Of a DNA stretch of 58,024 bases, positions 7,158-14,830 are shown one piece after another (within the stretch, counting starts at the first letter, position 1; each line of letters begins with the position of its first letter). The DNA is taken from assembly GCA_003478935.1 (NCBI GenBank), contig QUFP01000029.1, positions 1 through 58,024 of the forward strand, read 5' to 3'. Position numbers and translations under genes: made by a program. Origin of the DNA: Firmicutes bacterium AF25-13AC. GTDB taxonomy: Bacteria; Bacillota; Clostridia; Lachnospirales; Lachnospiraceae. Under the pieces are notes generated by a model that saw nothing but the letters and a program-made list of their open reading frames with translations, made no database searches and had not been told where the DNA came from.

Positions 7158-8423
7158 ATGTTTGAAAATATACGATTATCCTTTCAGGGAATCTGGTCAC
7201 ATAAACTGCGTTCATTTCTGACAATGCTTGGCATTATCATAGGTATTGCAGCCATTATTGCGATTGTTTCTACCATAGAAGGAACAAATGAATTAATCAA
7301 GCAGAACATGATGGGCAATAATCGTCATACGGTAAAGGTTCAGCTGTCACAGGATGATTACACATATGAGATCAGCACATGGAATCCATCACCAGAGGGT
7401 GTGCCGCTTTTTGATGAGGATACGCGTCAGGAGATTCTGCAAATTCCAAACGTGCTGCGTGCTGCATTTTATCAGGTGCGTTCCGAGTATAATAGTGTTG
7501 TTTTTTATAATAAGCAGTCGTTAAGTAGTTGTACGGTGCTTGGCATTGATCAATATTATTTTGGCACGGCAGGCTATCAGATAATGCAGGGGCGTGAAAT
7601 TATTCAGGAGGACAGCAAAAAAAAGCGTCAGGTGGCAGTTATCGATGAGTCAGTTTTGCGTACATTGTTTCCAGATGAAGATCCAATTGGAAAAACAATT
7701 GAGATATATGGAGAACCATTTACAGTAGTGGGTGTATGTACGCAGGTTGGCCAAAGCGAACTTGTTATTAACTCAGAGGAAGAATACTGGACATATTATC
7801 AGGGTGGTTCCTCAAGTGGTAATATCTATATTCCAAAGGGCGTATGGGGAACAATCTATAAGTTTGACGAAGCGCAGAATCTTGTTTTGCAGGCAAGCGG
7901 AGCAGATGAGATGGCGGCAGCAGGAAAGGCTGCAGCAAATATCATGAACCAGAACATGAATGTGTCTGATTCAAGTATTACATATCGCTCAGAGGATCTG
8001 ATGCAGCAGGCAAAGCAGCTGCAGGATATGCAAAGCTCTACTAACAGCATGTTAATCTGGGTTGCCTGCATATCCCTTCTTGTCGGAGGAATTGGTGTCA
8101 TGAATATCATGCTTGTATCTGTTACGGAGCGTACAAAGGAGATTGGTTTAAAGAAGGCAATAGGAGCTAAGAAGGGCAGAATCCTCGGACAGTTTTTAAC
8201 GGAAGCTGCAATTCTTACAAGTATGGGCGGACTTTTGGGTGTAGCAGCAGGAATCGGACTTGCAGAGGTCATCTCCAAGATGTCCTCTACACCAGTTGCA
8301 ATCAATGGTACATCCATCGTAGTATCAGTTGGATTTTCTACACTGATTGGAGTTGTCTTTGGTTTACTGCCATCCATTTCAGCAGCAAATCTAAACCCAA
8401 TTGAGGCACTGCGACACGAGTAA
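7158..8423 (+). CDS. MacB/FtsX-family ABC transporter permease
   Basis: 421 residues, starting immediately after the adaptor 2 stop codon, with GGAGGTGG about 9 nt upstream inside that gene. Architecture is MacB-like: an N-terminal amphipathic and membrane segment (HKLRSFLTMLGIIIGIAAII, about 15-38), a large extracellular domain (about 45-290), then three membrane helices, the first containing LLVGGIGVMNIML, followed by the conserved cytoplasmic ERTKEIGLKKAIGA motif and FGLLPSISAANLNPIEALRHE at the end. With the ATPase at 3861 it forms a mechanotransmission-type ABC system rather than a channel importer. Likely substrates are peptides, antibiotics or signals; a link to the small secreted protein at 142 is only positional. 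Confidence 0.88.
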   Translation: MFENIRLSFQGIWSHKLRSFLTMLGIIIGIAAIIAIVSTIEGTNELIKQNMMGNNRHTVKVQLSQDDYTYEISTWNPSPEGVPLFDEDTRQEILQIPNVLRAAFYQVRSEYNSVVFYNKQSLSSCTVLGIDQYYFGTAGYQIMQGREIIQEDSKKKRQVAVIDESVLRTLFPDEDPIGKTIEIYGEPFTVVGVCTQVGQSELVINSEEEYWTYYQGGSSSGNIYIPKGVWGTIYKFDEAQNLVLQASGADEMAAAGKAAANIMNQNMNVSDSSITYRSEDLMQQAKQLQDMQSSTNSMLIWVACISLLVGGIGVMNIMLVSVTERTKEIGLKKAIGAKKGRILGQFLTEAAILTSMGGLLGVAAGIGLAEVISKMSSTPVAINGTSIVVSVGFSTLIGVVFGLLPSISAANLNPIEALRHE

Positions 8424-8463
8424 AACCAAAAAGTAAATAAGTGATATTAACAATACTTAAAAT

Positions 8464-8518
8464 AAAAAATACCGGCTTCCAATCGTTAGATATCATAATT
8501 GGAAGTCGATATTTTTTC
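8464..8518. terminator. terminator between convergent genes
   Basis: CTTCCAAT (8476-8483) pairs with ATTGGAAG (8498-8505), flanked by an A-rich stretch on the left and TATTTTTT on the right. It can serve both the exporter operon and the adenosine deaminase gene. Confidence 0.75.
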
Positions 8519-8522
8519 TTTA

Positions 8523-9545
8523 TCAAATTGATTCAATTGAATTGGATTTGCAAAGCAACTGTTTTAATTTATCTTTTGTAGCCTCATCTGTAAAGGCGGC
8601 ATCTACAGCGGTTAAAAGCATCTTTTCTTCCTGTGCAAGTGTGATACCAAGAGACTGAGCGTAGGCGAACTCATTTGCAATCGTGGTACTTGAGATTGCC
8701 GGATTATCGGTATTTAAGGTGACTGCCAGTCCACGTCTTACAAAATCTGAGAGCGGATAAGACTTCATATCAGACACAACCTTTGTCTGGCGGTTGCTGG
8801 TGGGGCAAAGTTCAAGAGGAATCTGATTTCCCTTTAAAAGTGACAAAAGTGCATCATCCTCAAAGGCGCGCACACCATGACCGATTCGGCGGGCACCCAT
8901 CTCAATCGCACAGCGTACACTGTCGGCACCGGCGGCTTCTCCAGCATGAAGTGTAAATGGCACATCAAGCTTTGATGCAAGTGCAAATAGTTCTCTATAA
9001 TCACTTGTCGCAAACAATCCTTCGGCACCGGCAAGATCAAGGGCAGTAATGCCGTCCTGTGTAGTTAAATATTCCTTTGCAAGCTGAACTGTTTCCAGAT
9101 TGGCTTTTTCACGTCTCGGCCCACGCATACAGCAAAGGATGATACTGCTAGAAAGGTTAGACCTCGAAAGGCCATCAAGGGCAGCTTCTACAACTTCACG
9201 CTGACTTAAGCCTCTTTGCATAAAGGATTGAGGGGCAAATCGAAGCTCTGCATAGATGACATTTTGTGCGATCAGCTTTTCTTGAACTAGATAAAAAGCC
9301 TCGCTGATGCTTTCCTTTGTCTGTAATAGTGAGATTGGAAGATCAAAGCGGCGCAAATATTCGTTTAAGTCCTCGCAGTCAGGAGGGATGCTAAGAAGCT
9401 TAGAAAGCTCGGCATCGGAGGATGAGGGAAGCGTTTGATTTTGAAGTTTTGCAAGTACTTTTGCAATATCTAGTGTAATTGCACCGTCAAGATGTAAATG
9501 TAAGTCAATAAAATGTGTTGGAAGTGTAATCTTTTTTGTTGACAT
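8523..9545 (-). CDS. add: adenosine deaminase
   Basis: 340 residues, the usual length. Converts adenosine and deoxyadenosine to inosine in purine salvage in the cytosol. Zinc and catalytic signatures are present: HLHLDG near residue 15, TLHAGEA (His and catalytic Glu) near 200, GHGVRAFED, CPTSNRQT, and NTDNPAIS near 280 with the metal-binding Asp. AAAGGTAGG lies upstream of the start. The gene has its own promoter (9576-9604), back to back with that of the GH13 gene, and ends at a shared terminator. It looks monocistronic. Confidence 0.93.
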   Translation of the reverse strand: MSTKKITLPTHFIDLHLHLDGAITLDIAKVLAKLQNQTLPSSSDAELSKLLSIPPDCEDLNEYLRRFDLPISLLQTKESISEAFYLVQEKLIAQNVIYAELRFAPQSFMQRGLSQREVVEAALDGLSRSNLSSSIILCCMRGPRREKANLETVQLAKEYLTTQDGITALDLAGAEGLFATSDYRELFALASKLDVPFTLHAGEAAGADSVRCAIEMGARRIGHGVRAFEDDALLSLLKGNQIPLELCPTSNRQTKVVSDMKSYPLSDFVRRGLAVTLNTDNPAISSTTIANEFAYAQSLGITLAQEEKMLLTAVDAAFTDEATKDKLKQLLCKSNSIESI

Positions 9546-9575
9546 AACAAACCTACCTTTCGTATCAGTAGAATA

Positions 9576-9604
9576 AGTGTACGCCTTATCACAAAAAAAA
9601 TCAA
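9576..9604 (-). promoter_or_regulatory. promoter of add
   Basis: Minus strand: TTGATT (9599-9604), 17-bp spacer, TACACT (9576-9581). Confidence 0.6.
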
Positions 9605-9628
9605 GAAGTTAAGAATTGAAATAGAAAA

Positions 9629-9657
9629 TTGACAGATCGCGTACAGCGAAGTAGAAT
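9629..9657 (+). promoter_or_regulatory. sigma-A promoter of the GH13 gene
   Basis: TTGACA (9629-9634), 17-bp spacer, TAGAAT (9652-9657). The predicted leader is about 55 nt and includes the palindrome at 9687-9705. Confidence 0.75.
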
Positions 9658-9686
9658 AAAAACTGAAATTGATTTAAAATACAAAA

Positions 9687-9705
9687 TTGACTGTATAACA
9701 GTCAA
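9687..9705 (+). promoter_or_regulatory. 7-bp palindrome in the GH13 leader
   Basis: TTGACTG (9687-9693), TATAA centre, CAGTCAA (9699-9705). It ends one base before the AGGAGG ribosome binding site, so it could be a repressor site or a small hairpin limiting ribosome access. Confidence 0.4.
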
Positions 9706-9717
9706 GAAGGAGGAAGT

Positions 9718-11253
9718 ATGGCAGAGTGGTTGAAAGATGCAGTTTTCTATGAGATTTATCCACAGTCTTTTCAGGATACCAACGCAGATGGAATCGGTGA
9801 TTTTCAGGGAATCATTGATCATCTAGACTATATTAAGGAGTTGGGTTGCAATGCGATTTGGATGAATCCATGCTTTGAATCTCCATTTGGTGATGCTGGT
9901 TATGACGTGTCCGATTATTACACAGCAGCACCACGCTATGGAACCAATGAGGATTTGAAGAGACTGTTTGATGAGGTTCACAAGAGGGGAATGTATATTC
10001 TTCTGGATCTGGTTCCAGGACACACCTCTGTAGAACATCCATGGTTTAAGGAATCGCTTAAGGCACAGAAAAATCCATATACCGATCGCTATATTTGGAC
10101 AGATAATATCTGGGAGCAGCCAGAGGGCATTGCCTCCATCAAGGGTATTTCAGATAGAGACGGTTGTTGTGTGGTGAATTTCTTTTCTCATCAGCCGGCA
10201 TTAAATTATGGTCATTATATCTGTGAGCGCCCGTGGCAGCAGCCAATTGATGCAGAGGGACCAAAGGCAACAATTGCTGAGATGGAAAAGGTCATGCGCT
10301 TTTGGCTTCAGATGGGCTGCGATGGTTTCCGTGTCGATATGGCAGGCTCACTTGTAAAAAATGATCCTGATGGACTTGGAACTATTCGCCTGTGGCAGAC
10401 CATTCGTCCGTTCCTTGATAAAGAATTTCCAGAGGCAGCGATGGTATCAGAGTGGGGTGAGCCGGATAAGTCACTTCAGGCAGGTTTTGATATGGACTTT
10501 TTGCTGCACTTTGGACCATCTCACTACAATGATCTGTTTCGCTGTGAGGAACCGTATTTTTCCTCTAGAGGAAAGGGTAGCGCAGCAGCTTTTGTAGAAA
10601 AATATAAGGAGAGCCGCAAAAAGGCAGGAGAGAAGGGCCTAATTTGTATTCCATCTGGAAACCATGATATGGATCGTCTGGCGAGAACCTTGCATGGCGA
10701 TGAGTTAAAGGTTGCATTTGCATTCCTTCTGACAATGCCAGGTGCGCCATTTATCTATTATGGAGATGAGATTGGTCTTCGTTATGTCGAAAATCTGGTA
10801 TCAGTTGAGGGCGGCTACAGCCGTACCGGTTCTCGTTCTCCAATGCAGTGGAATCACGGGGTGAATTTAGGATTCAGCAATGCATCACCAGAAAAACTGT
10901 ATATTCCGACCGATGACAAGCCGAACAGTCCGACAGTAGAGGATCAGATGAAAGATCCAAATTCATTGTATTACGAGGTGAAAAAGCTGATTGCGCTTCG
11001 AAGAGAACATAGTGCTTTGTTAAGCGATGGCGATATTGAGTTTGTATCAGATGGAGCAGATGGATCACCGCTTGCCTATATTAGAAGTAGTGCAGATGAG
11101 AAAATTTTGGTTGTCATAAATCCTGCCGATCGTGAGGCTGTTTTGAATGTGCCGGGTGATTGGAAAGAAACTCTCTATGAGATTGGCGGCGCAGTGGTCG
11201 TAGAGGATGGTAAGATTGTGATCCCATCAAAGTCAGCAAACTTACTGCGATAA
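9718..11253 (+). CDS. GH13 alpha-glucosidase/oligo-1,6-glucosidase-like enzyme
   Basis: 511 residues. Alpha-amylase superfamily barrel: N-terminal VFYEIYPQSFQDTNADGIGD, YDVSDYY, then the catalytic residues: nucleophile Asp in GFRVDMAG (about 206), acid/base Glu in VSEWGEPD (about 244) and the third Asp in GNHDMDR (about 315). A short C-terminal beta domain follows. No signal peptide, so it should act in the cytosol on imported oligosaccharides such as isomaltose, sucrose or trehalose derivatives; the exact specificity cannot be set from sequence alone. It has its own promoter and terminator and no adjacent transporter. Confidence 0.88.
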   Translation: MAEWLKDAVFYEIYPQSFQDTNADGIGDFQGIIDHLDYIKELGCNAIWMNPCFESPFGDAGYDVSDYYTAAPRYGTNEDLKRLFDEVHKRGMYILLDLVPGHTSVEHPWFKESLKAQKNPYTDRYIWTDNIWEQPEGIASIKGISDRDGCCVVNFFSHQPALNYGHYICERPWQQPIDAEGPKATIAEMEKVMRFWLQMGCDGFRVDMAGSLVKNDPDGLGTIRLWQTIRPFLDKEFPEAAMVSEWGEPDKSLQAGFDMDFLLHFGPSHYNDLFRCEEPYFSSRGKGSAAAFVEKYKESRKKAGEKGLICIPSGNHDMDRLARTLHGDELKVAFAFLLTMPGAPFIYYGDEIGLRYVENLVSVEGGYSRTGSRSPMQWNHGVNLGFSNASPEKLYIPTDDKPNSPTVEDQMKDPNSLYYEVKKLIALRREHSALLSDGDIEFVSDGADGSPLAYIRSSADEKILVVINPADREAVLNVPGDWKETLYEIGGAVVVEDGKIVIPSKSANLLR

Positions 11254-11256
11254 AAT

Positions 11257-11296
11257 AAAATATCCACAAACATAGTTCTACAAATGTGGTATTTTA
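11257..11296 (+). terminator. intrinsic terminator after the GH13 gene
   Basis: AAAATA-T-CCACA (11257-11268) pairs with TGTGGTATTTT (11285-11295) with one bulged base; the right arm ends in T. Confidence 0.65.
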
Positions 11297-11338
11297 CCTG
11301 ATTTGATAGAAAAAAATACAAGATTTGAGGAAAAATAC

Positions 11339-12373
11339 ATGATTTATTTTCAGTGTGATTACGAGGAGGGCTGTCATCCAGCCATTTTAAAAAGACTTAA
11401 TGAGACAAATCTGGAGCAGACGGTAGGATACAGTATGGATCCGTACTGTGCGAGTGCAAGAGAAAAGATTAAAAAGGTGGTTGGAAGACCGGATGCCGAT
11501 GTGCATTTTCTTGTTGGAGGAACGCAGACTAATATGACTGTCATCGCGGCAGCGTTAAAGCCATGGCAGGGCGCAATCTGTGCGGATACAGGTCATATTG
11601 CGTGCCATGAAACTGGAGCAATTGAGGCAACTGGTCACAAGGTATTGGCACTTTCATCAGAGGATGGAAAGATTACAGCAGCTCAGATTGAGGAGACTGT
11701 GAAGAAGCATTATGAAGACGGCAGCCGTGAGCATATTGTACAGCCAGGTATGGTATATATTTCATTTCCGACTGAAAGCGGAACACTTTACAGCAAGCAG
11801 GAACTGACTGATATATATGCAGTTTGCAAAGCACATGATATGCCGCTTTTTATTGACGGTGCACGCCTTGGCTATGGCTTACAGAGTCCGGCATGTGATG
11901 TTACACTGCCAGAGCTTGCTAATCTTTGTGATGTATTTTATATAGGCGGAACAAAGTGCGGTGCGCTCTTTGGTGAGGCCGTTGTCATTTTAAAGGAATC
12001 ACTTAAAAAGGATTTTCGCTATATGATTAAGCAGCGCGGCGGCATGTTTGCAAAGGGTCGTCTGTTAGGCATTCAGTTTGATACGCTGTTTACAGACGGT
12101 TTGTATGAAGCAATTTGTGGCGAGGCTGTAAAAAAGGCAATGACTCTGCGTGAGGCATTTTTGGCAAAGGGTATTTCTATGTATGGAAGCTCTATGACAA
12201 ATCAGCAGTTTCCGATTTTAACAGATACACAAAAAGAAGCACTGGCGAAAAACTTTGCCTTTGAATATTGGGGAGAAGCAAAAGAAGGCAAATCGATTGT
12301 TCGTTTTTGCACAAGCTGGGCAACAAATGATGCGCAGATCAAGGCACTGACAGATGCAATTGCTGCACTGTAA
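11339..12373 (+). CDS. threonine aldolase family PLP enzyme
   Basis: 344 residues. ATG 11339 is preferred because GAGG (11327-11330) lies 8 nt upstream and the family begins at this point (IYFQCDYEEGCHP); the frame stays open further upstream. Fold-type I PLP enzyme of the beta-eliminating lyase/threonine aldolase group: GGTQTNMTVI for the phosphate-binding start, ADTGHIACHETG, FIDGARLGYGL with the PLP Asp, and the Schiff-base Lys in YIGGTKCGALFG (about residue 206). It would cleave L-threonine or L-allo-threonine to glycine and acetaldehyde. It lies between two terminators, so it is probably its own unit. Confidence 0.85.
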   Translation: MIYFQCDYEEGCHPAILKRLNETNLEQTVGYSMDPYCASAREKIKKVVGRPDADVHFLVGGTQTNMTVIAAALKPWQGAICADTGHIACHETGAIEATGHKVLALSSEDGKITAAQIEETVKKHYEDGSREHIVQPGMVYISFPTESGTLYSKQELTDIYAVCKAHDMPLFIDGARLGYGLQSPACDVTLPELANLCDVFYIGGTKCGALFGEAVVILKESLKKDFRYMIKQRGGMFAKGRLLGIQFDTLFTDGLYEAICGEAVKKAMTLREAFLAKGISMYGSSMTNQQFPILTDTQKEALAKNFAFEYWGEAKEGKSIVRFCTSWATNDAQIKALTDAIAAL

Positions 12374-12423
12374 GAGCTGACGCACAGCAAGCAATTTTAT
12401 ATGACTCTAAATAGTTACAAAAA

Positions 12424-12461
12424 AAGGACCTTTGGCAAAAAGCCATTGGTCCTTCTTTTTG
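12424..12461. terminator. bidirectional terminator between aldolase and galE
   Basis: AAGGACC (12424-12430) pairs with GGTCCTT (12448-12454), with an inner GGC/GCC stem, A run on the left and T run on the right. It lies between convergent genes. Confidence 0.8.
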
Positions 12462-12466
12462 TAAAA

Positions 12467-13483
12467 TTAGTCATTATATCCGTTTGGATTCTTTGTCTGC
12501 CAGTTCCAGGAATCTGCGCACATCTCATCAATGTCATACTGTGCAGTCCAGCCAAGCTCAGCGGCAGCCTTATCGCACTTAGAGTAGCATGTTGCAATAT
12601 CACCGGCACGGCGAGGCTTGATCACATATGGAAGCTTTTTGCCGCATGCCTTCTCAAATGCATGGATGACATCAAGAACGCTGTAGCCCTTTCCAGTACC
12701 AAGGTTGTAGATGTTAACACCGTCTTTGTCGGCTAACTTCTGGATTGCCTTTACATGGCCTCTTGCAAGGTCTACTACATGAATGTAGTCACGAACACCG
12801 GTTCCGTCTGGTGTATCGTAGTCATCTCCGAATACGTTGATGCACTGAAGCTTTCCAATTGCAACCTGAGCAACATATGGAAGCAGGTTGTTCGGAATAC
12901 CCTTTGGATCCTCACCGATCAGGCCGCTCTTATGAGCACCGATTGGATTGAAGTAGCGAAGCAGGATTACATTCCACTCTGGGTCAGCAGTGTGAATATC
13001 AGTTAATACCTGCTCAAGCATCCACTTGGTCCAGCCATATGGGTTAGTTGCAGTACCCTTCGGGCAGTTTTCAGTAATCGGGATCTCAGCTGGAGAACCA
13101 TATACAGTAGCAGAAGAGCTAAAGATAATGTTCTTAACGCCGTGATTGCGCATCTCATCACACAGAATCAGTGTGCCGGACATGTTGTTAGTGTAGTACT
13201 CGATTGGCTTTACAACAGATTCGCCGACAGCCTTGAGACCTGCAAAGTGGATGACTGCGTCAATTTTTTCATTATCGAAGATTGCCTTTACACCCTCACG
13301 GTCTAACATGTCAGTCTGGTAGAAAGTAACCTTCTTTCCAGTGATCTGCTCGATGCGTTCAACGGCCTTAATGTTGGCGTTGTACAGGTTGTCCATGATG
13401 ACAACCTCATATCCCTCGTTCAACAGTTCGACGCAGGTATGGCTGCCGATATAGCCGGCGCCACCGGTAACTAAAATCTTCAT
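12467..13483 (-). CDS. galE: UDP-glucose 4-epimerase
   Basis: 338 residues, the normal GalE length. Interconverts UDP-glucose and UDP-galactose using bound NAD. Shows the Rossmann motif GGAGYIGSH (residues 7-15), the DNLYNAN segment, the catalytic Ser/Thr region SSATVYG and the YGWTK form of the YxxxK catalytic pair (about 149-153), followed by RYFNPIGAH. A GGGG ribosome-binding sequence precedes the start. No galK or galT is adjacent, so it may serve polysaccharide precursor synthesis as much as galactose use. It is transcribed divergently from the AraC gene. Confidence 0.95.
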   Translation of the reverse strand: MKILVTGGAGYIGSHTCVELLNEGYEVVIMDNLYNANIKAVERIEQITGKKVTFYQTDMLDREGVKAIFDNEKIDAVIHFAGLKAVGESVVKPIEYYTNNMSGTLILCDEMRNHGVKNIIFSSSATVYGSPAEIPITENCPKGTATNPYGWTKWMLEQVLTDIHTADPEWNVILLRYFNPIGAHKSGLIGEDPKGIPNNLLPYVAQVAIGKLQCINVFGDDYDTPDGTGVRDYIHVVDLARGHVKAIQKLADKDGVNIYNLGTGKGYSVLDVIHAFEKACGKKLPYVIKPRRAGDIATCYSKCDKAAAELGWTAQYDIDEMCADSWNWQTKNPNGYND

Positions 13484-13613
13484 GATAACCCCATTTCTGC
13501 GCTGCGATAAATAATAAATAGTAGTATCGTGTGTAATAAAATATTGAGTAGGCGTACAGACAATTTTGGCCGCAGCGCTAGCCGATTGCCTTAACGTGCA
13601 TTTGGAAATCGTC

Positions 13614-13641
13614 TTGACTTTCCTCTACTTACAATTATAAT
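13614..13641 (+). promoter_or_regulatory. sigma-A promoter of the AraC gene
   Basis: TTGACT (13614-13619), 16-bp spacer, TATAAT (13636-13641). The ATG at 13640 overlaps the -10 box, so translation must start downstream, at 13703. Confidence 0.75.
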
Positions 13642-13702
13642 GAGAGAGGAATGGTATGGCAACAACTATTTTCGAAAAAATTATAAGTATCTTGAGGTTT
13701 CT

Positions 13703-14607
13703 ATGCAATTAAAAATTAATAATGAGAAAAAAGAACTGAAATTTCACGGAAGCTATGAATTTCCAGTGTTTGTCAGCCATGAAGTGCTGTCTGATTACGA
13801 GAGAGGCGCATTTGCCTGGCACTGGCATCCGGAGGTAGAATTAACTTATATTGAGGAGGGACAAATCGAATATCAGGTAAATGACACTGTATATTGCCTT
13901 AAGGCAGGAGAAGGACTTTTTTGCAATGCAAATGCACTTCACACTGGTCATATGCTGAATCAGGGGGACTGCCGTTATCTTTCCGTTACATTTCATCCGC
14001 GAATGATATATGGCTTTGAGGGAAGTGCAGTTGACAAAAAATATGTAGAGCCTGTAACAAGAAATGATTTGCTTGGAGGACTACATCTTGTGCCAGATAC
14101 TGAGTGGCAAAAACAGGTACTTTTATTGATTCAAACAATTGTGACAGATTATGAGGTCATTTGCCAGGATTTGAGCTTGTAATTTGTCAGACACTTTTGC
14201 AAATATGGAATACATTGTATACAAACGTATGGAGCGAAATTTCGCCAGATCCATCGGCTCAGTACAAAGATATTGAGCGTCTTCGAAAGACAATTACTTA
14301 TTTGCAGGAGCATTATCATGAGCATGTGACTCTTGGAGCTATCGCAGAAAATGTTAATATCTGCGCGAGTGAATGTTGCCGTTTTTTCAAGCGTCATATG
14401 AATCAGACGATATTTGAATATTTGTTGGAATACCGCATTGAGAAAAGTCTGCCCCTTTTGATCAAGGGAGAAGACAGCATCACATCGATTGCCCAGATGG
14501 TTGGATTTTCCAATCCTGCCTATTTTGGAAAGGTATTTCATCAGGTGATGAGATGCTCACCGAGCGATTATCGAAAGTCTTTCATTTCAAAGACACAGAA
14601 AGTATAG
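13703..14607 (+). pseudogene. AraC-family regulator with cupin domain, frameshifted as read
   Basis: ATG 13703 follows TGAGG (13693-13697). With one extra base near 14155-14157 the two halves join into a 301-residue protein, the standard AraC length. N-terminal cupin (HWHPEVELTYIEEG at about 38-51) senses an effector; the middle is a linker; the C-terminal 100 residues carry two helix-turn-helix units (LGAIAENVNICASECCRFFK and ITSIAQMVGFSNPAYFGKVF). As read, the first half ends at 14182 and the second lies in another frame. The likely missing base is a G in GAGGT. It is divergent from galE and may regulate a sugar pathway, but its target is unknown. Confidence 0.8.
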
Positions 14608-14625
14608 TCAGACGATATGACAAAA

Positions 14626-14666
14626 GTTCCCTAAAGACATCATAATATTTTGTCGATATAGGGAAC
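14626..14666. repeat. 8-bp inverted repeat downstream of the AraC gene
   Basis: GTTCCCTA (14626-14633) and TAGGGAAC (14659-14666) are exact complements with a 25-nt loop. There is no T run, so it is either a poor terminator or an operator for nrdD. I see nothing else between it and the nrdD promoter. Confidence 0.35.
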
Positions 14667-14769
14667 ACAGGTTTGTATTGTGTGAAAAAACTGGAAAAAT
14701 TTTTTCAAAGTTGCAAAAGCACCCACTACAATTGTGAATTCGATAGACACCAAATACAGTATAAATACA

Positions 14770-14797
14770 TTGACAAAAGCACAAGATGTTGTATAAT
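14770..14797 (+). promoter_or_regulatory. sigma-A promoter of nrdD
   Basis: Consensus TTGACA (14770-14775), 16-bp spacer, TATAAT (14792-14797), followed by AAGGGGG ahead of the start at 14831. Confidence 0.85.
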
Positions 14798-14830
14798 GGT
14801 GAGGAACAACTTGATTAAGGGGGCTGCATA

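Noticed and set aside
13640..13702. AraC start at ATG 13640
   Set aside because: That ATG overlaps the -10 hexamer of a good promoter and has no ribosome binding site; ATG 13703 has both.
14690..14800. NrdR boxes upstream of nrdD
   Set aside because: Some AT-rich pseudo-palindromes are present, but no pair of sites matching the known 16-bp box with proper spacing.
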